A stretch of DNA of 64,000 nt from Cellvibrio sp. pealriver (lineage in GTDB: Bacteria; Pseudomonadota; Gammaproteobacteria; Pseudomonadales; Cellvibrionaceae): the NCBI RefSeq assembly GCF_001183545.1, contig NZ_KQ236688.1, forward strand, positions 2,385,149 through 2,449,148, given 5' to 3'. A program made the position numbers and the translations under genes. How positions within the stretch are numbered: the stretch's first letter is position 1; every line of letters begins with the position of its first letter. Positions 9,259 through 19,840 of the stretch are shown here, one piece after another. The notes beneath the pieces were generated by a model. The model saw only the letters and a program-made list of their open reading frames with translations. It ran no database searches and was not told the origin of the DNA.

Positions 9259-9531
9259 ATGTTTACTGACACTCTCGACATTATTAACAAGCGCGGCCTT
9301 CATGCCCGTGCCGCCGCCAAGCTCGCTACGCTGGCCAACCAATTTCAGGCCAAAATCATGGCGCGAGTGGGGGAAGGCAATTGGGCGGATGCCAAAAGCG
9401 TAATGTCATTGATGCTGCTTGCCGCCAGCTGTGGAACCTGCTTGCAAGTCAGCGCCGAAGGCGATGATGCAGAAGCAGCAATGAATGCGATACGCGCACT
9501 GATTGCAGATCGCTTTGAAGAAGGCGAATAA
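9259..9531 (+). CDS. ptsO: Nitrogen PTS phosphocarrier NPr (HPr family)
   Basis: NPr passes phosphate from EI-Ntr to PtsN. The 90-residue HPr fold has the active-site His15 in NKRGLHARAAAK and the conserved serine region DAKSVMSLMLLAA near residue 46. The open frame runs upstream into rapZ, but MFTDTLDIINKRG at 9259 is the only start that gives an HPr-length protein. It is the last gene of the rpoN-hpf-ptsN-rapZ-ptsO run. Confidence 0.95.
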   Translation: MFTDTLDIINKRGLHARAAAKLATLANQFQAKIMARVGEGNWADAKSVMSLMLLAASCGTCLQVSAEGDDAEAAMNAIRALIADRFEEGE

Positions 9532-9632
9532 ATCACCTATTGTTTAACAAATAGCCACGCAGAGGTTGTTGTTCGGCAGCAACTCCTCTAAGCTGCGCGC
9601 CCTTTTATTGATTCAACCGCGACCGCATTACC

Positions 9633-10151
9633 ATGGTTTACAACTACGACGATATCAACCCAGATGATTACATCCTGAGCAAATCGCAGGTCAAGCGCGA
9701 TATGCATGCGCTGCAAGCATTGGGTGAAAGTTTCATCAATATGAATGAAAAGCAGCTGGCACAGCTTCCCTTAAGTGAGGAGCTATTGGATGCCATCTAT
9801 CTCGCACGCAAAATGCCACTTAAGGATGCGCGCCGCCGCCAGATCCAGTACATCGGCAGGCTGATGCGCGAAGGCAATCACGAAGAAATCCAGGCTGCGG
9901 TCGATAAAATGCAAAACCGCAGCGACCAGTACGTACATCGCCAACATCAAGTTGAACGCTACCGCGATCTGTTAATCGAAGGCGATAAGCAAATTTTCCA
10001 GACATTGGTGACATCCTGCCCAGGTATTGATGTGCAGCACCTGCGCCAGTTGATCCGCAGTGCGCAAAAAGAGCGCGAAGAAAACAAGCCACCAGCGAGT
10101 GCGCGCAAATTGTTTGGCTTTATCCGCGACCAACTGGAAAAACAGGATTAG
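9633..10151 (+). CDS. darP: Ribosome-associated protein DarP (YjgA family)
   Basis: DarP (YjgA, DUF615) acts late in assembly of the 50S ribosomal subunit. The 172-residue, highly charged, all-helical protein has the family hallmarks YILSKSQVKRDMHALQALGE near the N-terminus and RQIQYIGRLMRE in the middle. Its single-gene unit ends at a terminator shared with the convergent yhdP. In Pseudomonas this gene is flanked by pmbA and tldD; neither is present here. Confidence 0.94.
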   Translation: MVYNYDDINPDDYILSKSQVKRDMHALQALGESFINMNEKQLAQLPLSEELLDAIYLARKMPLKDARRRQIQYIGRLMREGNHEEIQAAVDKMQNRSDQYVHRQHQVERYRDLLIEGDKQIFQTLVTSCPGIDVQHLRQLIRSAQKEREENKPPASARKLFGFIRDQLEKQD

Positions 10152-10170
10152 TGATTTGTCTAACTGACAT

Positions 10171-10208
10171 TCAAAAATAAAGGCACCTGAGGGTGCCTTT
10201 ATTTTTGA
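10171..10208. terminator. Bidirectional terminator between darP and yhdP
   Basis: A perfect 17-base stem (10171-10187 with 10192-10208) around the loop TGAG has a GGCACC core with A/T-rich flanks on both sides, so it yields a U tail in either direction. The yhdP stop codon at 10199-10201 lies inside the right arm, so the last codons of yhdP are part of the terminator. Confidence 0.93.
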
Positions 10209-13200
10209 ATACTGGGATCATCGGGAGTGCGCAGATTGTTCGTCTCAGGTGGTTTTTGTTCTTCTTTTTTGACACTGTCACGCAGGCTTTGCTCACTCTC
10301 AAACAGTCGGTTAAAGCGCATCTTGGGATCATCCCAACTGCCTTTAATGGTGTAACTGACACTTGTCGCCTGATCGACCTGCTTTTTGAATAGTTTACTG
10401 ACAATGTAAATCCCAGCCGCTGCAGGCAAGCCCGTCGCCAGTGCGGTGTAGAACGTCATGTTTCCTGCCACCGGTAAAGTCGCGACCAAACGGGTATTCA
10501 GGGTTTCATCGCGTAGATTAATACTCCCAGCCATTTGCATACCACTCGACGGGGTCTTCACCGCCAGAGGCTCTTCAAAAACCAAAACGCCCTGATTGAA
10601 ACGTACTTTGCCGTTGACGTGATCGTAAGCAAGCCCGCTCTTGTAAAGATCAGAAAAATCAAACCTGAGCCGCCGCGCCAGAGTGTCAAAGTTGAGAATC
10701 GACATCAGGCGCAATATGCCATCGCCAGCACTGGCATCCCGTTTGAAGCTGCCCTCTTCAATCTGGATCGTCATTTCACCGCCAAGATTGACCAGTGCAA
10801 AATCCTGTGGCGAACCGGGCCAAAATAAATCAGCTTGGTAATGTGCTTTTTTACTTTCCAAGGTGTCCGGTTTATCCCAGGCACGCAGCACTTCGGCCAT
10901 ATTGCCAGCACTCAGGCTGCCAATAAATCGTGTTTGCACCCCCACAGGGGTGTGTTGCCAGATTAACTTGGCACCTTCCGCAGTATTGTCGATACTGCCT
11001 ATTGTCACTCCACGAATACTGCCGCGGATGTTATCAATTACCGCCCCTTTGGCATCCGGACGCACCCGCAAGGACCAGTTGCCGTAATTGTTGCCATCCA
11101 TAAACAAGGCTTTGAGGGTGATATCAGCAAGCGGAAGTTTACGAGGATCCAGAACCTCTTTTGGGGTTTCCGCTTTTGGCTCTACCGCGGGTGCCTCAAG
11201 ATCGCCGACAGCGCTATTGGCATTGCTCGCCAAACCAAGTGCTTCGCGGCTCAGGGAGAGCCGTTCAAGATCAATTTTCAAGGGTACAAATTGGTTATTC
11301 GGCACCATCACCTGACCAGCAAGAACCGCATTGTCTAGCTGCAGCTCCCAACCTGCAGGCACAGGCGATGCGATAACATTCAGGTTTTCCAGCACAACCG
11401 CACCCAATTTGTACTGACCCAACATCAGTTCCGCACGAAAGGGCAATCCAGCCACTTGTCCAGCCGTATCATCAGCCGGCGCTACTGCGGCAGAGGAATC
11501 CTGCCCATAGGCAACCGCGGGCGCTAAACGCTTGGTGTAAGTCTGATAGCGTGCCTGCACTTTTTTCCAGACATCCAGATCAATGCCGGGCAAGAATCCA
11601 GACACCAGAAACTCAGGTTGATCACTGAGTTTGGCATCGCTAGCAAGAGCAATATTGGCATTCAGTAGGCGGTTATTTGTGCGCTCCAGCCGTAACAATG
11701 CCTGGACATCCGCGTTATAACGCACATCTATTTGCGCCTGTTTCTCTTGCAACCAAAATTTGAAATCCAGCGGGCGCTGTTCCTGCGCTGTTTTTCCGTA
11801 AGGCGCTGGAAGATCGATAGCAACGCCGGTGAGATTACTGCTGATACTGACCAGCGCAAGCGCCTGTTCGGTAAACGCATCTGCTGATACGGCAGGCTCT
11901 GATGTACTGGCTGTATCGGCTTCAGGATCAGTCGTGATTTTTGGGGGACGATGGAACAACTCTACCACCGCCTGATAAGGAAGCTGCCCGCTCATAAACA
12001 GCAATTCCGGGCGCTTACTCCACTGGGCAAGGTGATTAATGTCGGCTGCACCACGGATATTGATCAGGGTTTTGCTGTGATCTTTTGCTTTTTGGTTGCC
12101 GAGCTGCACTTCAATTGGCTCATCAAAAAAGCGCGCAGTGAGAACATCGCTACTGATTCCGGTATCGCTGTTGTAGCTGATATGGCCGTGCAAATCATCC
12201 AGGCTCAAATTGAGGTTTTGCAGCTCAAAACGAGGGACTCTCAAATCCACTTCGACTTGCTGGTGCATCCCCTCAGGCTTTTTTTCACCCGTCCCGATAG
12301 GAATATCCAGATCGAGACTGGCCTGCATATCGCCTTGCATAAACCAGGAATCCATACTGCTGCCGAGATACTGGCGCAACATTCCCTCACGCAGTACGCG
12401 CACACCGTCGCTGGCATCACCCTGAATCTGGCCAGTCACTTGTAACAATGAGCCTTTGCCTTGCGCGCGCGGAGCAACCCGCACTTCAGCGCGTGCTACC
12501 CGGCTATTGAAAAGCGCTGCATCATCAATGCTGGCAGCAACCCGTGCATCGCTCACCAGCAGGCGGCCATCCAACTGTGCCAGTGCTGGCCACCCGGGGT
12601 GATAGTTGAGCTGGGCATCTTCCAAATCCAGATACAACTGGTAGGTGCGCGCCATAGGATTTTTAGTGTTGAGCGTACCGCGATAGACAAACCCGGCCTC
12701 AGTTGCCACACCGGTATTTTGTATACCGATACTTTGCTCCAGCCAGGTTTTCAGGCTTTCGGGTATTAAAGCAGGGGTGTACTTCTGATAAAGCCCTGCA
12801 TTGAGTTGCTGGCCGCCAATCTGTAAATAGAGGTCGATATCGCCGGTATTGCGCTTCCAGGGCAAGGATAACCACATATAGCCGCGCGCCAACTCATTGC
12901 CCTTCTGGAACTCCAGCTGACCGCTGTTGACGTAAATCTGGTTTTTTTCCGGCTGCAGATGCCAGGCGACCTGCCCTTTGGCACGGTCATATTCCATAGG
13001 GGCGGCGTAGGTTGGCTGGTAGTGCATAGAGAAGAAGCGGCGCGAGTCTATATCGACAAAGCCGCCCTTTTGACCCGCTTGCAAATACCCGTCAACACCT
13101 GCCAACGCGGGTACGCCCTGCCATGCATTGACCGCGACTTGATCGAGGTTGGCGCTCACCTGCCAGTCTTTGGGCTGCCCCAATGGCATCGTTAATTGCA

Positions 13201-14377
13201 GGTTGCGCAAGTGACCGCGCGGCGACAAAGTTTTTAAAAAATTGCTTAGCTTACCATCGCCCAGAGCACCGGAATCGATGAGCATGCTCGCAAGGCGGGA
13301 TAAATCCAGCTTGTCCATGCTGACTTGCAAGGGGCGCTTAAAACCGGGGGATGCCACGGCGACATTAAGATCACTGATGTGCTGCTCTTTCATCGCGGCG
13401 TTGATGTTTTGCAGCCCCAATTGCCATTCGCCACCAGGTAGCCAAAAACCGTTCAACTCGGTAGAGAAGCCATCCAGCGACAAGCGATTTTCACCGACCG
13501 GGAGCGACAACCGCTGCAAGCCAAAACGGCCAACCAGATCATACCCTTTACCTTCTGCCCTGGTCTCAAACCAGATATTGGCATCAACCCGCCCCTCGCT
13601 GCGCACATGGGTATTAGTGCTTCCGCCAAGCAAAAACGCACTGGCCGCTGCCACTGGCTCGCTGGTAGGAAAACGGTTTAATTGCAGATAGCCACTGCTG
13701 CGGAAGTGCTTCTGGTTACGTGGATCGCCCCGGCCTTCGATGAGCAGATAAACACTGCGCGGCTGGGCATCAACATCCACTTGCAGGGCAAGGCGGTGAA
13801 AGTCACCTGCGTTTTCCAGCAGCAGTGACGGAGAGTCCAACACCACCTGCTCGCCGGATGTAAATAAAAAGGTCAAATGACTGCGCTGGAATTCAATCCG
13901 CGAGGAGAGCAGCAGCATGTCAATCAGCGAGTCGAGCTGTACCTCTTGCTTTTGTTCATCCGTCCGCTGTGGCAACCCGGGAATATGCCAATGCCCCTCA
14001 GGAGTTTGTACGAAGGACAGATCCACTTGGGTGAGAATGAGGTTGGTCCACACAAGGCGGAAATTGAGCAGGGATTCGAGGATATCCAGCCGCAGCCTTG
14101 CGAGCTTGAAGGCTGCTATGGGCTGATCTGATTGGCTATTGATCGTGAAATCTTGTATGACCAGACTGGGTTTCAAACCATTCCATTCGGCATCAATACT
14201 GCCAATTGCCACCTTGGCATTAAGCTTGGCCGAGGCATAAGCCGCGATATTCTGGTCGTAATCCCCCAGCAAATGGGAAAAGCTACGCCCGGACTGCACC
14301 AACACCGCCAATAAAATCAGGGCGATGGCAATCAGGAAGTAACACCATTTCACCAGTTTGCGTAAAGTGCGGGTCAT
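10199..14377 (-). CDS. yhdP: AsmA-like phospholipid transport protein YhdP
   Basis: YhdP belongs to the AsmA-like bridge proteins that, with TamB and YdbH, move phospholipid from the inner to the outer membrane. The 1392-residue protein has one N-terminal transmembrane helix (about residues 9-28, WCYFLIAIALILLAVLVQSG), a long DUF3971 beta-rich periplasmic groove, and a C-terminal AsmA-like domain containing RDETLNTRLVATLPVAGNM. Length and position before rng-maf-mreDCB match gammaproteobacterial YhdP. The start MTRTLRKLVKW at 14377 lies 55 bases after the rng stop, so it is probably the end of the mreB-to-yhdP run. Confidence 0.94.
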   Translation of the reverse strand: MTRTLRKLVKWCYFLIAIALILLAVLVQSGRSFSHLLGDYDQNIAAYASAKLNAKVAIGSIDAEWNGLKPSLVIQDFTINSQSDQPIAAFKLARLRLDILESLLNFRLVWTNLILTQVDLSFVQTPEGHWHIPGLPQRTDEQKQEVQLDSLIDMLLLSSRIEFQRSHLTFLFTSGEQVVLDSPSLLLENAGDFHRLALQVDVDAQPRSVYLLIEGRGDPRNQKHFRSSGYLQLNRFPTSEPVAAASAFLLGGSTNTHVRSEGRVDANIWFETRAEGKGYDLVGRFGLQRLSLPVGENRLSLDGFSTELNGFWLPGGEWQLGLQNINAAMKEQHISDLNVAVASPGFKRPLQVSMDKLDLSRLASMLIDSGALGDGKLSNFLKTLSPRGHLRNLQLTMPLGQPKDWQVSANLDQVAVNAWQGVPALAGVDGYLQAGQKGGFVDIDSRRFFSMHYQPTYAAPMEYDRAKGQVAWHLQPEKNQIYVNSGQLEFQKGNELARGYMWLSLPWKRNTGDIDLYLQIGGQQLNAGLYQKYTPALIPESLKTWLEQSIGIQNTGVATEAGFVYRGTLNTKNPMARTYQLYLDLEDAQLNYHPGWPALAQLDGRLLVSDARVAASIDDAALFNSRVARAEVRVAPRAQGKGSLLQVTGQIQGDASDGVRVLREGMLRQYLGSSMDSWFMQGDMQASLDLDIPIGTGEKKPEGMHQQVEVDLRVPRFELQNLNLSLDDLHGHISYNSDTGISSDVLTARFFDEPIEVQLGNQKAKDHSKTLINIRGAADINHLAQWSKRPELLFMSGQLPYQAVVELFHRPPKITTDPEADTASTSEPAVSADAFTEQALALVSISSNLTGVAIDLPAPYGKTAQEQRPLDFKFWLQEKQAQIDVRYNADVQALLRLERTNNRLLNANIALASDAKLSDQPEFLVSGFLPGIDLDVWKKVQARYQTYTKRLAPAVAYGQDSSAAVAPADDTAGQVAGLPFRAELMLGQYKLGAVVLENLNVIASPVPAGWELQLDNAVLAGQVMVPNNQFVPLKIDLERLSLSREALGLASNANSAVGDLEAPAVEPKAETPKEVLDPRKLPLADITLKALFMDGNNYGNWSLRVRPDAKGAVIDNIRGSIRGVTIGSIDNTAEGAKLIWQHTPVGVQTRFIGSLSAGNMAEVLRAWDKPDTLESKKAHYQADLFWPGSPQDFALVNLGGEMTIQIEEGSFKRDASAGDGILRLMSILNFDTLARRLRFDFSDLYKSGLAYDHVNGKVRFNQGVLVFEEPLAVKTPSSGMQMAGSINLRDETLNTRLVATLPVAGNMTFYTALATGLPAAAGIYIVSKLFKKQVDQATSVSYTIKGSWDDPKMRFNRLFESEQSLRDSVKKEEQKPPETNNLRTPDDPSIQK

Positions 14378-14432
14378 TTAGGCGCGCGATTCCAAAGTCA
14401 GGGGTAATACATTAACCATCAAATGACGGCCA

Positions 14433-15902
14433 TTAAACCAACACAATATCGTACTGCTCTTGTTGGAAGAGCGCCTCGACCCTGAATTCAATCGTACGGT
14501 TAATAAAAGCTTCCAAGTCAGCGACATAGGCCGCCTCTTCATCCAATAACCGGTCCACCACCAGTTGCGATGCCAGCACCAGAAACTTCTGGTTATCGTA
14601 AGTTCGCGCCATGCGCAGAATCTCACGGAAAATTTCGTAGCATACCGTCTCGGCCGATTTCACCTGGCCGCGCCCCTGACACACAGGGCAGGGTTCGCAC
14701 AGCATTTGCCCGAGAGATTCACGGGTTCGCTTGCGCGCCATCTCCACCAACCCCAGTTCCGATACACCGGTAATACGTGTTTTGGCGTGGTCTTTCTCCA
14801 ACGCCTTTTCTAACGTCCGCAACACTTGCCGCTGGTGCTCCGGATCTTTCATGTCGATAAAATCGAGGATGATAATGCCACCCAAATTGCGCAGCCGCAG
14901 CTGGCGGGCAATCGCTGTCGCCGCTTCCAGATTGGTTTTGAAAATCGTCTCTTCCAAATTGCGATGACCAACAAACGCTCCGGTGTTCACATCTACCGTG
15001 GTCATGGCTTCGGTCTGTTCGATAATCAAATAACCGCTGGACTTGAGCGCCACCCGGGGTTCCAGCGCACGGTGGATTTCCTCCTCAACACCGTACAACT
15101 CCAACAGGGGACGATCGCCGCTGTAAAGATCGATCAGCTCGATTAATTGCGGCACATATTTAGACGCGAACTCCAGCATTTGTTGATAGGTCAAGCGTGA
15201 GTCCACCCGCACCCGATCAATCGGCGCGCGCGCCATATCGCGCAGCGCGCGCAAATAGAGCGGCATATCGCGATGAAGTTCCGCAGGCACTCCCAAAGTC
15301 GGGATTTTTCCGCTCAAATCCTCCCACAGGCGCAGCAAAAACGGGATATCGGCATTAATAGCATCAGCATCAGCACCTTCAGCAACTGTGCGCACAATAA
15401 AGCCGCCTTTAATATCCTGTGCGGCCACCGCACTCTCAACTGCCTGACGCAAACGTTCACGTTCGGGCTCATCTTCTATTCGGGTAGACACCCCGATATG
15501 GCTGGAGTTTGGCATGTAAACCAAATAACGGGATGACAATGTCAGGTGCGTAGTCAGACGCGCACCCTTGGTACTAATGGGATCTTTAGCGACTTGCACC
15601 AGCAAGGTTTGACCTTCGCGAACAAGCGAGCGGATGTCCGGAACCTCGGTACGGCGTACTTCACCCTCGGGTGGTTCCGGCATCATGTCAGCCGCATGGA
15701 TAAATCCTGTACGCTCAAGGCCAATATCCACAAACGCCGCCTGCATCCCCGGCAGTACGCGCACCACCTTGCCTTTGTAGATGTTGCCGACATAGCTCTC
15801 GCCATGGCTGCGCTCGATATAAAACTCCTGTACCACCCCGTTCTCCACCAAGGCAACACGGGTTTCAACCGGAGATACATTGATCAGGATTTCTTCACTC
15901 AC
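14433..15902 (-). CDS. rng: Ribonuclease G
   Basis: RNase G is an endoribonuclease related to the catalytic half of RNase E; it matures the 16S rRNA 5' end and degrades some mRNAs. It has an S1 domain (VGNIYKGKVVRVLPGMQAAF), the 5'-sensor/DNase-I region with GGIIILDFIDMKDPEH holding the metal-binding Asp, and the zinc-link CEPCPVCQGRG. The frame is open further upstream, but the GTG at 15902 gives VSEEILINVSPVETRVA, matches RNase G N-termini, has GTAGGAG nine bases before it, and yields 489 residues, the E. coli length. It overlaps the maf stop by four bases (GTGA). Confidence 0.96.
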   Translation of the reverse strand: MSEEILINVSPVETRVALVENGVVQEFYIERSHGESYVGNIYKGKVVRVLPGMQAAFVDIGLERTGFIHAADMMPEPPEGEVRRTEVPDIRSLVREGQTLLVQVAKDPISTKGARLTTHLTLSSRYLVYMPNSSHIGVSTRIEDEPERERLRQAVESAVAAQDIKGGFIVRTVAEGADADAINADIPFLLRLWEDLSGKIPTLGVPAELHRDMPLYLRALRDMARAPIDRVRVDSRLTYQQMLEFASKYVPQLIELIDLYSGDRPLLELYGVEEEIHRALEPRVALKSSGYLIIEQTEAMTTVDVNTGAFVGHRNLEETIFKTNLEAATAIARQLRLRNLGGIIILDFIDMKDPEHQRQVLRTLEKALEKDHAKTRITGVSELGLVEMARKRTRESLGQMLCEPCPVCQGRGQVKSAETVCYEIFREILRMARTYDNQKFLVLASQLVVDRLLDEEAAYVADLEAFINRTIEFRVEALFQQEQYDIVLV

Positions 15903-16546
15903 AGCTCTGCTCCTACAGGGGGTAAGCTTCCCCCAGACGAATCTCGCGCAGTCCACCAAGGTATGGAAAACCCCTGCAGCAGTTCATAGGTCGCCTCAAG
16001 TGGCAAGCCCACTACATTGGAATAGCTACCGCGAATTTCTTTCACGAACACAGCACCCAAGCCTTGGATGGCATAGCTGCCCGCTTTATCTTGCGGCTCC
16101 CCGGTCTGCCAGTACGCGGTGATTTCAGCTTCATTTAACTCGCGAAAAGTCACATCAGTGATTGAAACCCGTGATACCTGACGCTCGGCTGAATGCAGGG
16201 TAATCGCTGTAATGACCTGATGGGTACAGCCAGAAAGTTGACGCAACATATGAAACGCATGAGCTTGATCGCGCGGCTTCTCCAGAATTATTCCATCCAG
16301 CAACCCCAGCGTATCAGCCCCCAAAACAGGCGCGGGAAACAACCCTTGTCGTACTACTTGTGCGTAACCGGCAGCCGCTTTTTCACGCGATAAACGTTGT
16401 ACGTAATCCATCGCGGTTTCATCTGCTGCTGGCTGCTCGGGAACACTGACATTGATGACTTGATGGCGAACACCTATCTGCCTGAGTAGCTCGCGCCGGC
16501 GCGGTGACTGGGATGCCAGATATAAATCGGGATGGATGGCGCTCAC
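15899..16546 (-). CDS. maf: Maf/YhdE-type nucleoside triphosphate pyrophosphatase
   Basis: This is a Maf-family nucleotide pyrophosphatase. Its place beside mreD and rng marks the YhdE branch, which hydrolyses dTTP and UTP and is thought to clear modified nucleotides. The signature SQSPRRRELLRQIG lies near the N-terminus, with DETAMDYVQRLSREKA and GADTLGLLDG later. An ATG at 16582 is possible, but the GTG at 16546 has CAGGAG seven bases upstream and leads straight into the family sequence, giving 215 residues. Its end overlaps rng, so the two are translationally coupled. Confidence 0.93.
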   Translation of the reverse strand: MSAIHPDLYLASQSPRRRELLRQIGVRHQVINVSVPEQPAADETAMDYVQRLSREKAAAGYAQVVRQGLFPAPVLGADTLGLLDGIILEKPRDQAHAFHMLRQLSGCTHQVITAITLHSAERQVSRVSITDVTFRELNEAEITAYWQTGEPQDKAGSYAIQGLGAVFVKEIRGSYSNVVGLPLEATYELLQGFSIPWWTARDSSGGSLPPVGAEL

Positions 16547-16619
16547 CTCGGAACTCCTGGAACTGCACGGTTTTATCCGCACTGGTTAATTATTGTGAGA
16601 AGCACAAGAGCTTGTTGGC

Positions 16620-17105
16620 TTAATGGCGATGACGATGAGTCAATCGATCCAGCCAGCTATGGCAAATAGGCCAGATCAAAGCGCTGGTCAGTGCCGGATA
16701 TAAAAACTGGATGCCGGACAATGGCCGCCCGGCCATTCCTTGCACCCAGTTATCGGTTAATTGGGCGATCCCCACTAATACAAATATCCAGGCTGACTGA
16801 CGAAAAATGGAGAAGTTGCGTACCCGCTGATAAGACAGTATGCAGATATACGCCACTATCACCAGACCGAGGCTGTGCTGGCCAAAAGGCACACCTTCTA
16901 ATAAATCCTGAAAAAGCCCCAGGGCACAAAGGAAGGTAAAGCTCACCGTCAGCGGCATGTAAAAAATCCAGTAGATTGCCACCACCAGCACAAACTCAGG
17001 ACGCCACCAACGCATATCCATCGGTAAGGGATACACCGACAAGATCAGCGCCACCACCAGGCTCAAGGCAATAATCAGGTAGAGATTGAGTTGTTGACCA
17101 AGCAT
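16620..17105 (-). CDS. mreD: Rod-shape determining membrane protein MreD
   Basis: MreD is an integral membrane part of the elongasome that links MreB and MreC to lateral cell-wall synthesis. The 161 residues form about five hydrophobic helices starting LYLIIALSLVVALILSVYPL, with the family segment GLFQDLLEGVPFGQHSLGL. Its start overlaps the mreC stop by one base. It is identified by topology, this motif and its position. Confidence 0.95.
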   Translation of the reverse strand: MLGQQLNLYLIIALSLVVALILSVYPLPMDMRWWRPEFVLVVAIYWIFYMPLTVSFTFLCALGLFQDLLEGVPFGQHSLGLVIVAYICILSYQRVRNFSIFRQSAWIFVLVGIAQLTDNWVQGMAGRPLSGIQFLYPALTSALIWPICHSWLDRLTHRHRH

Positions 17106-18013
17106 TAGCGGGTACCGCTGGTTGCGCCAGTGGATGAGGATGAAGTGTTGGTATCGCGCGATGCCCCCAGTGCCCCAGGCACACTCGCCTGATCACGATC
17201 CGCGAAAACCAGCAGCAAATGACGGCTGCGATCCAGTCGCGCCATGGGTTTTGCGATAACAGTGAGGAATGCTTTGCCCGGGTCGCGCACTACCTGCAAG
17301 ACTTCTGCAACCGGATAGCCTGTAGGGAAACGCGCGCCCATGCCTGAACTGACCAATAGATCACCGGCACGGATGTCGGTATTAGCAGAGACATGGCGCA
17401 GGCTCAAACTATTCAGATCGCCCGTGCCTTCAGCAATAGCACGCACACCGTTGCGGTTAACCTGCACCGGAATCGCGTGGGTAGAATCTGAAATCAGCAA
17501 GACCGTACTGGAGTCTTCCCCCACCTCAATCACCTGCCCCATCAAGCCAAAACCATCCAGTACTGGCTGACCTTTGAAGGCACCATCTTTCACGCCGCGA
17601 TTGATGATGACTTTGTGGCTAAGAGGATTCGGAGATACACCAATTAATTCCGCTATCAGCACAGTATCCTGAAGCGTTTGGCTAGCATTGAGTAACTGCC
17701 GCAAACGCACGTTTTCGGCAGCAAGGGAGGCCAACTGTTGCAGTTTGCGTTGATGGATAAGCAGTTCTGTCTTCAGCGCTTCGTTTTCGAGTTTGAGATC
17801 GGCATGGGATACAAAAGTATCCTTACGCCAATCGTTCACGCGCGAAGGCACATCGGTAATTTGATAGAAAGGAGCAACCACGGCGGACAGTTTCTCGCGC
17901 ACGGGTTCAAGTCGGTCGGTATAAAGCCCTACCACCACCAGCGCCATCATAATCACAATGAACAAGAACGCGCGGCTGGTAGCGGATGAGCCTCTGGCAA
18001 AAAGCGGTTTGAT
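17105..18013 (-). CDS. mreC: Rod-shape determining protein MreC, probably starting at an ATC codon
   Basis: MreC is a bitopic protein whose periplasmic part activates PBP2/RodA in side-wall synthesis. The sequence shows one transmembrane helix, a coiled coil (LKLENEALKTELLIHQRKLQ) and the beta-barrel domain with VIINRGVKDGAFKGQPVLD. The first ordinary start in frame is a TTG at 17965, which would begin inside the membrane helix. The sixteen codons before it read IKPLFARGSSATSRAF, matching known MreC N-termini (E. coli: MKPIFSRGPS), and a perfect GGAGG lies seven bases before the ATC at 18011-18013. I therefore extend to 18013, giving 302 residues. A conservative annotation would stop at 17965. 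The C-terminus ends in a Ser/Thr-rich tail. Confidence 0.9.
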   Translation of the reverse strand: MKPLFARGSSATSRAFLFIVIMMALVVVGLYTDRLEPVREKLSAVVAPFYQITDVPSRVNDWRKDTFVSHADLKLENEALKTELLIHQRKLQQLASLAAENVRLRQLLNASQTLQDTVLIAELIGVSPNPLSHKVIINRGVKDGAFKGQPVLDGFGLMGQVIEVGEDSSTVLLISDSTHAIPVQVNRNGVRAIAEGTGDLNSLSLRHVSANTDIRAGDLLVSSGMGARFPTGYPVAEVLQVVRDPGKAFLTVIAKPMARLDRSRHLLLVFADRDQASVPGALGASRDTNTSSSSTGATSGTR

Positions 18014-18023
18014 GGCGAATCCT

Positions 18024-18055
18024 CCCCGGGTGCCGGGGCCTGCAACATGCAGGCC
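18024..18055 (-). promoter_or_regulatory. Stacked hairpins between mreB and mreC, next to the mreC ribosome site
   Basis: Two inverted repeats lie in the 52-base gap: CCCCGG/CCGGGG (18024-18029 with 18033-18038) and GGCCTGCA/TGCAGGCC (18037-18044 with 18048-18055). They share two bases, so they compete or stack. Read on the minus strand the first abuts the GGAGG of mreC and could mask it or mark an mRNA processing point. There is no T run, so a simple terminator is unlikely. Confidence 0.6.
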
Positions 18056-18065
18056 TCAAAACAAA

Positions 18066-19514
<1,449 letters not shown>

Positions 19515-19802
19515 ATGGCTGTAGACCGTTCCGATATCGCCAAGCTGGCCAAGCTGGCGCGTATCCAGATTACCGATGAAGCCGCCGATGAAGCGGCAAA
19601 AAGCATCTCCGATGTATTGGCCTTGGTCGACCAATTACAAGCAGTGAACACCGAAGGTGTTTCACCTATGGCGCACCCCTTGGATGCCGTCCAACGTTTA
19701 CGTGCCGATGTCGTCACCGAGCCCAATCAGCGCGAAACCTTCCAGGCTATTGCACCTGCCACACAAGATGGCTTGTATTTAGTGCCTCAGGTTATCGAGT
19801 AA
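19515..19802 (+). CDS. gatC: Asp/Glu-tRNA amidotransferase subunit C
   Basis: GatC is the small scaffold that holds GatA and GatB together in the enzyme converting misacylated Glu-tRNA(Gln) and/or Asp-tRNA(Asn) to the correct amide. The 95-residue protein shows the family start [19 protein letters not shown] and the C-terminal [14 protein letters not shown] lies before the ATG. It is followed by gatA after 38 bases. Confidence 0.96.
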   Translation: MAVDRSDIAKLAKLARIQITDEAADEAAKSISDVLALVDQLQAVNTEGVSPMAHPLDAVQRLRADVVTEPNQRETFQAIAPATQDGLYLVPQVIE

Positions 19803-19840
19803 ACACTCGCCCTTCATTCCAAAAAATTCAGGAATTTGCA

